Below are positions 18,525 through 27,944 of a stretch of DNA of 64,000 nt, in pieces. Source of the DNA: JAJRVM01 sp041752115 (GTDB taxonomy: Bacteria; Planctomycetota; Planctomycetia; Pirellulales; Pirellulaceae); assembly GCA_041752115.1 (NCBI GenBank), contig JBGSHS010000361.1:1-64000 (forward strand), given 5' to 3'. The translations under genes and the position numbers were made by a program. Under the pieces are notes generated by a model. It did no database searches. It was not told where the DNA came from and saw only the letters and a program-made list of their open reading frames with translations. The stretch's first letter is position 1, and every line of letters begins with the position of its first letter.

Positions 18525-20177
18525 ATGACTGAGACGAAATGCGCGGGGGTATTGAATCCGGAACACATGATCGACGAGATCAAGTCGAGCATTCGCGGGA
18601 AAGATGCGGTCAAAGTCCGCCTCGTTCTGGATTGCCTGGCCGACGTGGATCGCACCGTTCAAAATCGGCTCGTCTATGAACTGTCTCGAGCCGAAGCCGA
18701 ATTTGCCATTCCCATCCTGAACTACCTGGTGACTCAGTACCCGGAGCTCTGCAGTAAGCTGCCTGTGATTCGTGAGACGCTGATATCTCAACTCATTGGT
18801 CACCCGGCACTGGTGATTGCCAGCCTGGCCAATCCGGCCATCCAGGATAAGACGATGATTATCCAGACGGCCGGCGAACTGCGAATGAACGCGGCGGTCA
18901 TGCCGCTGATCGGCTTGCTGAGTGAAACGGAGGACCGGGAAACGATCAAGCTGGTCATTGACACGCTGGGGCTCATCGGCGGGGAACGCGTGTTGAGCAC
19001 CCTGACGGAGTTTCTGTATTCGGCGGACCGCGAGTTCACGATCCGAGCCATCCAATCGTTACAGCAGGTGGGCACGCCATCCGCCATGAACTGGCTGGCC
19101 GAACGCATGGGAACCGACAGCGAGTTGGATCAGCTGATTCTCGGCGTCTTCGGCACCGTCCAGGACCACGTCTGCATCGGCAAGCTGAACGAGACACTCC
19201 GCTCGACTCACACGCGCATGCGGGTCATTGCCAAGGAGCAGTTGCAGCGCATCGGCGTCAAGGCTGTACCTGATCTGATTGAGAACCTGAAAGATGCGAA
19301 TGTCGACTTCGTCATTCATACGCTCAATCTGCTGGGTTCCATCGGCGACGAGCACGCTGTTGGGCCCATCCGAAAGCTGCTGGCGGGTGAACCGGCCGAC
19401 GCGAATGTCCGCTTCGCAGCCTATGAAGCACTGGCGATGTTGCCGTTGCAGAAAGGGGCTTACGCCCTGGCGGCGGGACTGACCGACAAGGAGGACCACG
19501 TCTGCATCGCCGCGGCTCGGGCGATCGACCGGAACTTGAGCGACATTCTCGTCACCGGTATCAAGAACCTGATCCGCAACGAAGATGCCGATGCACGCCA
19601 TATCGTCAAAACCATTGTTCACGCACAGACGGGCGATCTGTTTCTCGCCCTGGCGACGGAAGAGTGCTTTCAGCGTCTGGCTCTCGTTTACTTGCCGCAC
19701 GTGCACCAGGACAATCGTACCTTCTACGTCCGGTTGCTGCAGGATCGCGGACTCCACGAGTTTGCCGAACGCGTGACGATTTCAGAGAGCGGAGACGGAG
19801 CACGGCGTCGCGTGAAGATCTGTGCCGTGGATGACTCACGCGTCGTACTGAGTATCTACAAGGCGACGCTGTACGAACTGGGCTTTGAGCCAGTGCTGTT
19901 CGAGTTTCCCGCCAGCGCGCTGGAATGGCTGGAGCAGGAACGCCCCGCGTTGGTGCTGACCGATCTGAATATGCCCAAAATCTCCGGACTGGAACTGACT
20001 CAGCGGATTCGCGAAAGATACTCGCCCTCCGAACTCCCCGTGATCATGGTCACGACACAGAGCGATGTGCGTGACCAGAGTGCCGCCGGTGCCGCCGGTG
20101 TCAATGAGGTGCTCGGCAAGCCATTTGACACCGATATGCTGCGAGCGGCGATCGGCCGGCACATTCGGGTCCGTTGA
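18525..20177 (+). CDS. HEAT-repeat protein fused to a response-regulator receiver domain
   Basis: This 550-residue cytoplasmic signalling protein has two parts. Residues about 20-410 are helical HEAT-like repeats (for example MPLIGLLSETEDRETIKLVI and VPDLIENLKDANVDFVI). Residues about 428-550 form a CheY-like receiver with acidic pair D436-D437, phospho-acceptor D480 (LVLTDLNMP), T510 and K532 (LGKPFD). No DNA-binding or enzymatic output domain follows, so the HEAT scaffold is probably the output, giving phosphorylation-controlled protein binding. ATG 18525 has GGAG 9 nt upstream; an in-frame ATG at 18501 is an alternative. No histidine kinase is adjacent. A perfect 12-bp hairpin follows the stop. 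Confidence 0.9.
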   Translation: MTETKCAGVLNPEHMIDEIKSSIRGKDAVKVRLVLDCLADVDRTVQNRLVYELSRAEAEFAIPILNYLVTQYPELCSKLPVIRETLISQLIGHPALVIASLANPAIQDKTMIIQTAGELRMNAAVMPLIGLLSETEDRETIKLVIDTLGLIGGERVLSTLTEFLYSADREFTIRAIQSLQQVGTPSAMNWLAERMGTDSELDQLILGVFGTVQDHVCIGKLNETLRSTHTRMRVIAKEQLQRIGVKAVPDLIENLKDANVDFVIHTLNLLGSIGDEHAVGPIRKLLAGEPADANVRFAAYEALAMLPLQKGAYALAAGLTDKEDHVCIAAARAIDRNLSDILVTGIKNLIRNEDADARHIVKTIVHAQTGDLFLALATEECFQRLALVYLPHVHQDNRTFYVRLLQDRGLHEFAERVTISESGDGARRRVKICAVDDSRVVLSIYKATLYELGFEPVLFEFPASALEWLEQERPALVLTDLNMPKISGLELTQRIRERYSPSELPVIMVTTQSDVRDQSAAGAAGVNEVLGKPFDTDMLRAAIGRHIRVR

Positions 20178-20182
20178 ACAAG

Positions 20183-20214
20183 CCAGCGTCGGAGTCGACA
20201 CGCTCCGACGCTGG
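20183..20214 (+). terminator. Perfect 12-bp hairpin after the HEAT/REC gene
   Basis: Arms CCAGCGTCGGAG and CTCCGACGCTGG pair perfectly around the 8-nt loop TCGACACG, 5 nt after the stop codon. There is no U-run behind it, so it may need Rho or act as an mRNA 3' stabiliser. Confidence 0.7.
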
Positions 20215-20424
20215 TCTGAGGACAGACACACAACGCGGTACCACAGCGGCGGTATCACACCAGAATCGACTGTCCCACCCGTTCGGCCCTGCGCCATTCG
20301 AGGATAGCGGCCGTCGTCGCAGCTCGGAAGCTGGCGACGACGTGACAAACAACCCGACAGAAAACTGCCGAGTATCGAGCAAGGAACCGCAGAATGAAGA
20401 AGGAAGTAACGGCTCAAGTCCGCG

Positions 20425-21057
20425 CTAGAGGTTCTTGAGCGGGTCCGCTGTGCAGCTGGTCGGCTCGGTCGTGGAACTGGTTTCACCACTGGTGGCCAAT
20501 TCCGCGATGTCGAATTCGCCGGCAGGAAATTCGAGCTTCGCCGGCGCAGCGTTGGGCTCGATGCTGCCTAGTCGCCACATCCATCGTTTCAGCAATGGCA
20601 GTTGATTCTCCCACTGCTTGAGGGCGTGCTGCAATCGTATTACCGACGGATGCGACGGGTCGCGTGTATCCGCGAGAACTTCCTGACAACCCGCCGGGTG
20701 TCCGTCCAGCAGGAGGGCCGTCGCGAAATTGACCTTGTATATCGTGGGCATTTCCGGACGAACCCAGGTGCAACCGGGACTCAGCACCAGTTCTCGCAGA
20801 ATTCGAGTCGCATCTTCATACCGTTCCAGCCGCAGCAGGCAGACGCCCAGCGCATTGCGGAGCTGAGGATTGGAGCCGGCGTTGCGCAGCAGATCTAACG
20901 CCTTGTTGTAGTTCTCCGACGTCACGTAACGCACGACGCGACTAAGCGTGGCCTCAGTGTGATTCGAGGTGACGCTGGCGGCAGGCTGAGCTGCCGACTG
21001 GCCATTGGCCACCGGGCCGCTCGTAACGGGGCGAGTCGACTTCTTACGATGATTCAT
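20425..21057 (-). CDS. TPR-like protein of unknown function
   Basis: This 210-residue protein starts at ATG 21057 with AAGGAG 7 nt upstream. After a Ser/Thr/Pro-rich N-terminus (about residues 1-38), the middle reads as tetratricopeptide helices (YVTSENYNKALDLLRNAG, LRNALGVCLLRLERYEDATR, KVNFATALLLDGHPAGCQEV). The C-terminus is acidic and low in complexity. There is no signal peptide. TPR proteins usually mediate protein-protein contacts, but no partner is suggested by the neighbours. Confidence 0.8.
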   Translation of the reverse strand: MNHRKKSTRPVTSGPVANGQSAAQPAASVTSNHTEATLSRVVRYVTSENYNKALDLLRNAGSNPQLRNALGVCLLRLERYEDATRILRELVLSPGCTWVRPEMPTIYKVNFATALLLDGHPAGCQEVLADTRDPSHPSVIRLQHALKQWENQLPLLKRWMWRLGSIEPNAAPAKLEFPAGEFDIAELATSGETSSTTEPTSCTADPLKNL

Positions 21058-21372
21058 CGATCATCTCCTTATCATTTAGATTCCGATACGCTACCCGCGC
21101 TCTTCGGCAGGTACGCGTTTTGTGACAACAGAAATCCAGCGAGCAGCCGGTGGTGACAACCGGCCGACTTATTAGGTTGCTTGGTTCAAAGCGGACGCGT
21201 CGGCGCGCAAACGCTCAGACGCTCCTGGCAGTTGAACCGCGGGCCGACGGGATGTGGTGGCACATCGTCGCCCTCGACGCGCGAGACGGACGGCGATAAC
21301 GTGGCCGTCCACAGTCGATGTGGCTGGGAGCCTGTACGGACGAAACCCGTGCAGAGCAGCCCGCCCAGCTCG
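21058..21372. other. Intergenic gap, no gene seen
   Basis: A small hairpin (GCCGGT/ACCGGC with a 7-nt loop, near 21150-21170) is the only structure noted. No gene or convincing promoter. Confidence 0.4.
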
Positions 21373-21726
21373 TTAGATCTGAAGCCGTACATGGCTCCCC
21401 GTGAGGGTCGCACGTGCTGCGTTTGTCAGAGGAGATCGATCGAAGCGGTTGGTGGCGTCCCCCCAACCTCGGCCCGGTGCTAACGCCGTATCCCACACTC
21501 CGGGCAGCAGACGCGGCCAGCCGGGCAGGCGGTGGACCTGCAAGGTGGACAGCTCCTGCTCTCCCAGTGAAGCACACTGCTGCGGGGTGGGCGCCGCGTC
21601 ATCGAGCGAGTCTTCGCGATGGACGCCGAGAGGCCGTCCCGAAACGTCGCTCGGATACCCGACGTAAGCGAGCCCGAGCAGGACGAGTACGAGCAGCTTG
21701 ATCGGGTTAGGTCGTGAGTTGTCCAT
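21373..21726 (-). CDS. Small membrane-anchored or exported hypothetical protein
   Basis: This 117-residue frame starts at ATG 21726 with GAAGG 8 nt upstream. Residues about 7-26 form one hydrophobic segment (NPIKLLVLVLLGLAYVGYPS), either a signal peptide or a membrane anchor. The rest is Pro/Arg-rich without a recognisable domain. The ribosome binding site and the hydrophobic leader support a real gene, but its composition and isolated position leave doubt. Confidence 0.45.
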   Translation of the reverse strand: MDNSRPNPIKLLVLVLLGLAYVGYPSDVSGRPLGVHREDSLDDAAPTPQQCASLGEQELSTLQVHRLPGWPRLLPGVWDTALAPGRGWGDATNRFDRSPLTNAARATLTGSHVRLQI

Positions 21727-21993
21727 GAACGACGCCTTCACGGCGACAAGACTCCACTCCTAAGGCCGAGTGGTTGGGCAGCGTTGAGAACTCTCTCAAT
21801 CCATACGCTGAAGGGAACCGGAGATCAATGCCGCGTCAAGCGAGGCCAATCGCGCTGCCATGATCCCTGATGTCGGGGTACGATACAAGTCCGACTTGGA
21901 GTCCAGCTTCTCAGCCGCAGAAGAATTAGATGCTCCCGAGGCGCCCTGGTCAAGACCTCAGCTGGTCCCCGACGCAGAAGGCACCCTGGGAAT

Positions 21994-22860
21994 TCAGGGA
22001 CGTGGTTCCTGCCGGGACTCCGAACTCCCGGTTACCATCCTGCGGGACGGCCCTGCCCGAGCAATGACATAGTCGAGAATGGCGCTGGCGTCGTCGAAAG
22101 TCGTGACATGCCCAGCCGCCTCGCGGTGGATGTGCAGCACCGGCTTGCCAAGCCGAGAGAGTATCTCCGCCAGCCGAGCCACGCTCTGTGGCGGCACCGC
22201 CGTGTCCTGGCCCGACGTGGTGACCGCCACCGGCATCGAGAATTTCTCCGGCCAGTACTCAGCGCTGCGCCGTTTGTACTCCAGCGGCACTTCAGCTTTC
22301 GTGCCACCGAAGGAGGCTTGAATCGCCTCCTGGAAGTTCTCGTATTCCAGCAGGTTGGCCGTGCCGTTCATCGCCGCGACACCATCAATCAAATCGGGAT
22401 GCATACAGGCAAACGACAGACTTGCCGTCGCTCCCATGGATCCGCCACAGAGAAACACTTGATCAATCCGGTATTGCGAACGCAGGTCCGTGATAATCTG
22501 CAGCAGATCCGCTTCGGCCAAAGGCCCCATCCAGGAGGTCGTCGCGCGGTAGTCGGGCGAAACGAAGATCATGTTGTGTCGACGAGCAACTTCACGTGCC
22601 GCTCGACATTCGTCGCGCGGGTCCTTCACGAACTGCCAACGGTCTGAACCATGCCCGTGCAGCGCAATCAGCACGTCATGAGCAACTGTCTTCTCGAACG
22701 ATGGCGGGAAGAGCAGAACATACTGCTGAGTGCTTCCATCCGCGGTCGCGACAAAAGAAACATCCGAGACCACAGGCTCCTGGGCCAGGCCCTGCGTTCC
22801 CTTCACCAGCGACAGCGTCGCAATAACCGTACACATCCGGTGAGCGAAGTGATGAAACAT
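21994..22860 (-). CDS. Secreted alpha/beta-hydrolase, esterase-like
   Basis: This 288-residue exported hydrolase is of the prolyl-oligopeptidase/feruloyl-esterase type. I chose ATG 22860 (GGAG 9 nt upstream) because it yields a signal peptide ending near GLAQEP; the open frame extends further but with implausible sequence. The oxyanion region is LIALHGHGSDRW, the nucleophile elbow is GGSMGA (S141), the acid is D219 in SGQDTAVPP and the base is H251 in AAGHVTTFDD, so the triad is intact. The likely role is ester hydrolysis on carbohydrate or plant-derived material outside the cytoplasm. The gene stands alone. Confidence 0.85.
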   Translation of the reverse strand: MFHHFAHRMCTVIATLSLVKGTQGLAQEPVVSDVSFVATADGSTQQYVLLFPPSFEKTVAHDVLIALHGHGSDRWQFVKDPRDECRAAREVARRHNMIFVSPDYRATTSWMGPLAEADLLQIITDLRSQYRIDQVFLCGGSMGATASLSFACMHPDLIDGVAAMNGTANLLEYENFQEAIQASFGGTKAEVPLEYKRRSAEYWPEKFSMPVAVTTSGQDTAVPPQSVARLAEILSRLGKPVLHIHREAAGHVTTFDDASAILDYVIARAGPSRRMVTGSSESRQEPRP

Positions 22861-23320
22861 CGGCGTCTGCTCCAGGGAGGGCAGGGAATTACCTGTTTCG
22901 TTGTGCGCCCTCGAACTACCATTGATTTCACCCCGGTGTCCGTGAAGCTGGCACATCGTCGCGTTCAACTCACGGGGGATCGTCCAATGCTTCGTGCTCG
23001 ACTGCGGATCCATCGTTCTGACAACCGTCGATTGTAGTGTCATCCGAGGGAGCAGTGCGGCGGAATCACACCATGATGCGGGGCCGCCATTACTTCGGCG
23101 CGCGGAGCCGACTTGTCTTGAACCTCTGCCAGGCAAGATCAGACTGCGAGAAAGATGGCCAGACCACGTCCGTTAGCAGAAGCTGCGCGAAGCGTTCGCC
23201 GAACATCAAGAACTCCAGCTCGGACGGCACCGAGTCCACTGGCTGGGTGGAACCAGAATTCATCACCACGCGAACGAACGCGAGGCACGATCGATCCAAA
23301 GAAAGCAAGAACGACAAATC
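22861..23320. other. Intergenic gap, no gene seen
   Basis: This gap lies between the terminator of the RRM gene and the esterase start, both on the minus strand. It should hold the esterase promoter. No supported gene. Confidence 0.45.
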
Positions 23321-23353
23321 CGCTTCGGGCGCATACGACGAGCACCCGAAGCG
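23321..23353 (-). terminator. Terminator of the RRM gene
   Basis: On the minus strand, CGCTTCGGGTGC pairs with GCGCCCGAAGCG (12 bp, one G-U pair) around a 9-nt loop. A T-rich tail follows (GATTTGTCGTTC and on). It begins about 35 nt after the stop codon. Confidence 0.8.
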
Positions 23354-23387
23354 TCTTACCGTGTCTAAGCCACTCGAAGGGCAAGAA

Positions 23388-23699
23388 TCAATAGCGATTG
23401 CGACGGCCACCACCACCACCGCCCCCACCGTTGCCGCTGCGGCCCGGTGACCGCTCGGCACGAGGCCGGGCTTCGTTGACCGTCAAAGGACGGCCTTCGT
23501 AGTCCTTACCGTTCAAAGCGTCAATGGCCGCCTCACCACCGTTGTCCATTTCCACAAAACCAAACCCGCGCGAACGGCCGGTGTCGCGATCCATGACGAC
23601 CGATGCCGACGTAACCGTGCCATACTGCTCGAACAGACTGCGCAACGTGTCTGAAGTCACTTTGAAGGAGAGGTTACCAACGTACAGATTCTTGCTCAT
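23388..23699 (-). CDS. RRM-domain RNA-binding protein, glycine-rich tail
   Basis: This 103-residue single-RRM protein has RNP2 LYVGNL at residues 5-10 and RNP1 RGFGFVEM at 44-51, both with the aromatic RNA-contact residues intact. A Gly/Arg-rich tail runs from residue 83 and ends RRNRY. This is the bacterial Rbp type known in cyanobacteria and planctomycetes, often linked to cold adaptation and RNA chaperoning. ATG 23699 is chosen over ATG 23705 because AAGGG lies 6 nt upstream of the former but touches the latter. The nearest good promoter is some 330 nt upstream, so the mRNA may carry a long regulatory leader. It has its own terminator. Confidence 0.95.
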   Translation of the reverse strand: MSKNLYVGNLSFKVTSDTLRSLFEQYGTVTSASVVMDRDTGRSRGFGFVEMDNGGEAAIDALNGKDYEGRPLTVNEARPRAERSPGRSGNGGGGGGGGRRNRY

Positions 23700-24920
23700 C
23701 GTCATCCCTTGCGAGCCGATTTGGCTCTGAAAAACACAGCTCTAACGACCACACAACGGTGGTCCCATTTTCGAAGTGAACTCAGCTCAAGCAAGCCGGC
23801 GGCATCTGGATGAATATCCCGATCAGCTTCCCAACAGCACTCCGACACTTCCTCAACGTGAGGTCGGCGCGGGGTTCTCGAACAGTGCCAGTCGGAGATC
23901 TTGAACGCAGTGAGAACGGATGGCTCAAAGCAGCGGAAGACCTGACGGATCAGTCGAGCGGTGCGGCACTCGTGCGTGCTCTCTTCATTACTTTCCCCCG
24001 GGCCCACAACCCGAAGGAACCAGAGATTATAGCAGCAGTTCGGTCGCGAGCTAGAGCATTTCCCACCCTTTCTTGCTGGATTTGACCCGTTTTTCACGCC
24101 CCCTCTCGTCGACCGACTGCCACCGGCTTCACAGCGCTGGTGAACCGTTTTCTCCTGATCAAGAAATCGTGTCGAAACACGCTCCTACGTCCGACGGTCA
24201 GATTCTCCACCGCAAATCCCCACTCCGCACCGGGGGAGTGTCACGATCCGCCAGCGGCTCCCTCTTGCGAGAGCGCGGGATCGGATTATCTGCTCATCCA
24301 CGCGATCGCAGGGAGAGCCGGGTTCCTCGGCGTTCCTCCGGTGGTGTGAATCCTCGGTGGCCGCACGTATCGTGGAGAATTAGTCCACATGGTGGTATAT
24401 AAACACATCCAAAAGTATGGCTTTACTCGAATCCCCGTCTACGAAAACCAAGTAGAGCGATGGCGGTTGTGCGGCGGAGTCGAATGGCTTAGCCAGCGAT
24501 ACGATCGGTCGGATGCCGTCATCGGCAACGACCGCAGTCGTGCCGGCAGCAATGGGGAGTCTGGCATCCAGGGGTGCGGATCACGTGCAGGCATAACTGG
24601 CACGCCCAACCAACCGGTTCCATCAACCGGCGTGTTTGGGCTCGCGGGCCGTCTCTGCACCGCTGCTTCTGCCACGCGGCCTGGTGCTGGCCTCGTTTGC
24701 CTGGCATAACCGGCGCAGGTGGTTCGACAGCCGGGCAATTCATCCATCCCCGTCGAAGGCGTCACAACCGTCGCGTCGCTTCTTGTCGATGACAGCTACG
24801 ATGTCGGGCGATATCCGGGTGCGTCATGCGCATTGTTGGCGTCACGCCCGTCGCGAGTTCGACCATGCATGGCTGCGGTCTGTGACCATTCTGACGGTTA
24901 TTCCACACGGACGGACTTAA
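23700..24920. other. 1.2-kb region without a supported gene
   Basis: This separates the divergent RRM gene (minus) and porin gene (plus). The first 330 bp could be the RRM leader, with a TATAAT at its far end. The rest contains only short frames of unnatural composition. I looked for tRNA, SRP, 6S and riboswitch-like signatures and found none I could defend. It may hold an uncharacterised RNA or decayed sequence. Confidence 0.5.
24026..24034 (-). promoter_or_regulatory. Extended -10 promoter, candidate for the RRM gene
   Basis: On the minus strand, TGC followed by a perfect TATAAT (24026-24031) makes an extended -10 element. No -35 match lies 17 nt upstream, as expected for this class. Initiation here would give a leader of about 320 nt before ATG 23699. 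Confidence 0.4.
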
Positions 24921-26234
24921 GTGGTACGTCACTTGTCTGCTCGACTGCCCTTGGCGATGTTGCTCTTCGCCCTGACGCTACCTGAGGCGAACGGAGGGCG
25001 GTTTCAGCGCTACCCTGACTCACCGGATGGGGAAGCCGCGTCAGCCCAGCCGGCGCGCGCATCCGAGGGTGTCGATACGGAAGCGAGTCGGAATCGGTTG
25101 GCTGAAAATCTCGCCGATGAGCAGCAAGCCGATGCCAATGATGTGCCTCCCGGGCTGCTGGGCTGGCCGCTGCACGGAGGTGATGAAGTGCGTGCCGAGT
25201 ACATCTATACATCGGATCTGTTCTGTCAGACGCGTGGCGGCTTGCGCACGCGCGACGGCCTCCGGTACCTCGGACTACTGGATGTGGCGGTGACCGCCGA
25301 TCTTGAGCAGTTGGAACTTGGGCCCGGCGGAACGATCTTTCTCCTGGGGGAATTCTCGCACGGAGAGGGACTGACCGAACGATTCATTGGCGACATACAA
25401 TACCTCGATAACATTGACGCGGGCTATGATCTGCACCAGATGAGCGAGTTCTGGTGGGAGATGTCTCTGATAGGTGACTCGTTGACCGCACGTTTTGGCA
25501 AGCAGGACGCCAACGCGATGTTCGGTTTCTTGGATCTGGGAGGGGATTTCGTCAACTCTTCCTTCGGTATGCCGCCGAACATCCCCATGCCTGCCTGGCC
25601 GAATCAGGCGATGGGAGCCGTCGTAATGCTCAGTCCAGTCGAGTCGGTCGATCTTGCTTGTGGTTTGTTTGACGGAGCGGCGGACGGAGGTGGATGGGGC
25701 TTCTCTGGCACAGGGATCACATTCACCATTGGCGAAGCGAGCTGGAGTTGGAGCTTGTTCGGCGAATTCCCGGGCGATGTGCAGGTGGGCGGCTGGTATC
25801 ACAGTGCGGGTTACGAGCATCTGCGCACCGGCCGGTTTCATCCCGGCCACTATGGATTCTATGCCGGTGGAGAACAGATGCTGGTGCGTGAAGAGATCAC
25901 GGATCCCACCAACGATCAGGGGCTGGGGATCTTTGCACAGTACTCGTGGGCCCCTGCTGAGTACAGTGAGATCTCGCGGTATTTCGGGGCCGGTCTCGTC
26001 TACAAAGGACTTCTTCGTGGGCGTGACGAAGACATCGCTGGACTGGGGGTCGCTGTGGTGGACATCAGCGACTTCCTGGAAGTCGACGACAGCGAAGTCG
26101 CGATCGAGGCCTTCTACAAGTGGATCGTGTCACCTTGCATCGCAATTCAACCCGATCTGCAGTACATCCAGAATCCCTCCGGCGAACTTCCCGATGCGTT
26201 GGCAGTGGGGCTGCGTTGCGAATGGTTGCTCTGA
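24921..26234 (+). CDS. OprB-family carbohydrate-selective porin
   Basis: This 437-residue outer-membrane beta-barrel would allow passive sugar uptake. A signal peptide (LPLAMLLFALTLPEANG) is followed by about 60 variable residues, then aromatic, Gly-rich alternating strands (for example AEYIYTSDLFCQTRGGLRTR and GWGFSGTGITFTIGEASWSW). It contains the family-like KQDANAMFGFLDLGGDFVNS block and ends in a hydrophobic terminal strand (VGLRCEWLL), as outer-membrane barrels do. The GTG at 24921 lacks a clear Shine-Dalgarno, so the exact start is uncertain. It sits near several extracellular glycosidase genes in the window, which would supply oligosaccharides, but is not in an operon. Confidence 0.85.
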   Translation: MVRHLSARLPLAMLLFALTLPEANGGRFQRYPDSPDGEAASAQPARASEGVDTEASRNRLAENLADEQQADANDVPPGLLGWPLHGGDEVRAEYIYTSDLFCQTRGGLRTRDGLRYLGLLDVAVTADLEQLELGPGGTIFLLGEFSHGEGLTERFIGDIQYLDNIDAGYDLHQMSEFWWEMSLIGDSLTARFGKQDANAMFGFLDLGGDFVNSSFGMPPNIPMPAWPNQAMGAVVMLSPVESVDLACGLFDGAADGGGWGFSGTGITFTIGEASWSWSLFGEFPGDVQVGGWYHSAGYEHLRTGRFHPGHYGFYAGGEQMLVREEITDPTNDQGLGIFAQYSWAPAEYSEISRYFGAGLVYKGLLRGRDEDIAGLGVAVVDISDFLEVDDSEVAIEAFYKWIVSPCIAIQPDLQYIQNPSGELPDALAVGLRCEWLL

Positions 26235-26312
26235 CGGACGCCCTTGACACTTCGGCTGCGGCGCGACACGACGCCACTTGAGGTTCCTGCCGCGAATGTG
26301 GTCTCCGCCGTT

Positions 26313-26594
26313 TTACGCTCTCCCCTTTGTGACATCAGGCACTGTGGATTGGTGCGGGTTGTCGGGGACTGACTGGCGCTGGGCAGCTGGCACGACGGTG
26401 GGGCGGTGTTGCCATCGGACCGATTGTGCCGGCTGTACCGATTTCGTCGCCCGCTGATAGAAGTGACTCGTGCGATTGCGCAGATGATACCGCGCGGCAA
26501 TCTGGGTTCCGCTTCCTTGGTTCGACATGCCTCCGCCCAGTAACGCGATCAGGAAGAGACAGATACCCAGGAAAATGACGAGGGGGCGATCCAT
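26313..26594 (-). CDS. Small single-pass membrane protein
   Basis: This 93-residue protein starts at ATG 26594 with GAGGAG 10 nt upstream. One strong transmembrane segment covers residues about 4-22 (PLVIFLGICLFLIALLGGG). A basic, Gln/Pro-rich tail follows, with no known domain. The function is unknown. The good ribosome binding site and the hydrophobic start make it a likely real gene even though it is short. Confidence 0.55.
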   Translation of the reverse strand: MDRPLVIFLGICLFLIALLGGGMSNQGSGTQIAARYHLRNRTSHFYQRATKSVQPAQSVRWQHRPTVVPAAQRQSVPDNPHQSTVPDVTKGRA

Positions 26595-26726
26595 GAGGGC
26601 AGATCTCCTCAAACAGGGAGCTCGCATTGGAACAGGAAAGCACTTGTCTCAGTATGATCCGCTGCAGCAGTTCAGCAATACCGCCAGAATGGGGATCTCG
26701 TCCGTCATCGGTACTTACCGACGACG

Positions 26727-27785
26727 GTGTCGTCAGGGCGCTGCGGTATTTCCATTCCAAGTGCCACGTCAGCAGGTGTCGTTCCCCTGAGCGACGTGGA
26801 CACCTATCGTTTTGATCTGGTCAACGTAGCGCGACAGGTACTGGCGAATCATGCCGCGACGCTGCACCAACGTCTCGTGCGAGCACATCGCGCGGCGGAC
26901 GCGGCGGCATTTCGTCTGGCCAGCGACGATTACCTGCAGTTGATTCGCGATCTCGAGGAACTGCTCGCCACGCGATCGGAGTTCCTACTGGGATGCTGGT
27001 TGGCCGATGCCCGGCGGTGGGGTGATACTGAGCAGGAGAAATGCCGATGTTTGTGGAACGCACGCCGAGTACTCACGCTCTGGGGCGAAGGGCCCGCTAT
27101 CGATGACTATGCCGGCAAGCAATGGGCCGGCATGCTGAGCGGCTATTATCTGCCGCGCTGGCAGCAGTATTTGGAGCACACAGCCAACGCCATCGAACGA
27201 GCCGAACCGGTCGACACGCAGCGTCTGGACAGTGAGCTGCGTTCATGGTCGCGGACGTGGTCCGATGACGACGCGCAGTATGCAACCGAACCAAGTGGGG
27301 ATAGCATTGCAGTCGCAGCGCGACTGTGGGAGAAGTACGGGATCCCCATCTCCCAGCCCGATGCGGTCAGCTTGACCACAGGCAAACCGGCGTCCTGCTC
27401 GCACTCGCTACCCGCTTTCCCCGCACATTTGGCCAATGATGGCTGGAGCAACAACACGGATCAATTCTGGGCCACCGATAGCCATGCGCACGCGGAGCCG
27501 GCGTGGTGGTGCGTCGATCTGCAGCAGGTCACTCCCGTCGGGCGAGTGGTGGTGGTCGGTTTCTATGGCGACTCGCGTCACTATGGCTTCAGCGTGGAGT
27601 GCTCCGCCGATGGTCAGCAGTGGAACCTGGTGGCTGATCTGCGGGACAACCAGGAACCATCCACATCGGCCGGGTATGTCTGTCGCTTTGCTCCCCAGTT
27701 GGCACGATACATCCGAGTCACACAGACAGCCAATTCGGCCAACAGCGGTCGTCATCTGGTGGAAGTGATGGCCTATGAGCAGTGA
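26727..27785 (+). pseudogene. Orphan C-terminal fragment of alpha-N-acetylglucosaminidase (GH89) with a discoidin domain
   Basis: From about 26790 the frame reads like the helical C-terminal domain of NAGLU (GH89): VDTYRFDLVNVARQVLAN, then ELLATRSEFLLGCWLADARR and QWAGMLSGYYLPRW. A coagulation factor 5/8 type C-like domain follows to the end (NDGWSNNTDQFWATD, then AWWCVDLQQVTPVGRVVVVG). The catalytic TIM barrel that should precede it is absent in every frame: upstream lie an unrelated small gene (minus) and the porin. There is no signal peptide and no convincing start codon. This is most likely a 5'-truncated remnant of a secreted glycosidase; a short repurposed protein is the less likely alternative. 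Confidence 0.7.
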
Positions 27786-27944
27786 ATGCCGAGGAAGCGC
27801 GGCGGACGCAGGGGCTGCTTCACTTCGGCGACGTGAATTCCTGTCTGGACTGTGCAGCGAGCGGGCCACGGCTGGACCGATCGGGGTGACGGAGGGGATT
27901 ATTGCATCACGAGTTACCGGTGCGATCGTCACCGTGCGCAAGGT

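Noticed and set aside
24181..24440. Possible structured RNA or tRNA-like folds
   Set aside because: Short complementary patches only; no tRNA T-loop, no CCA end and no known riboswitch core could be identified.
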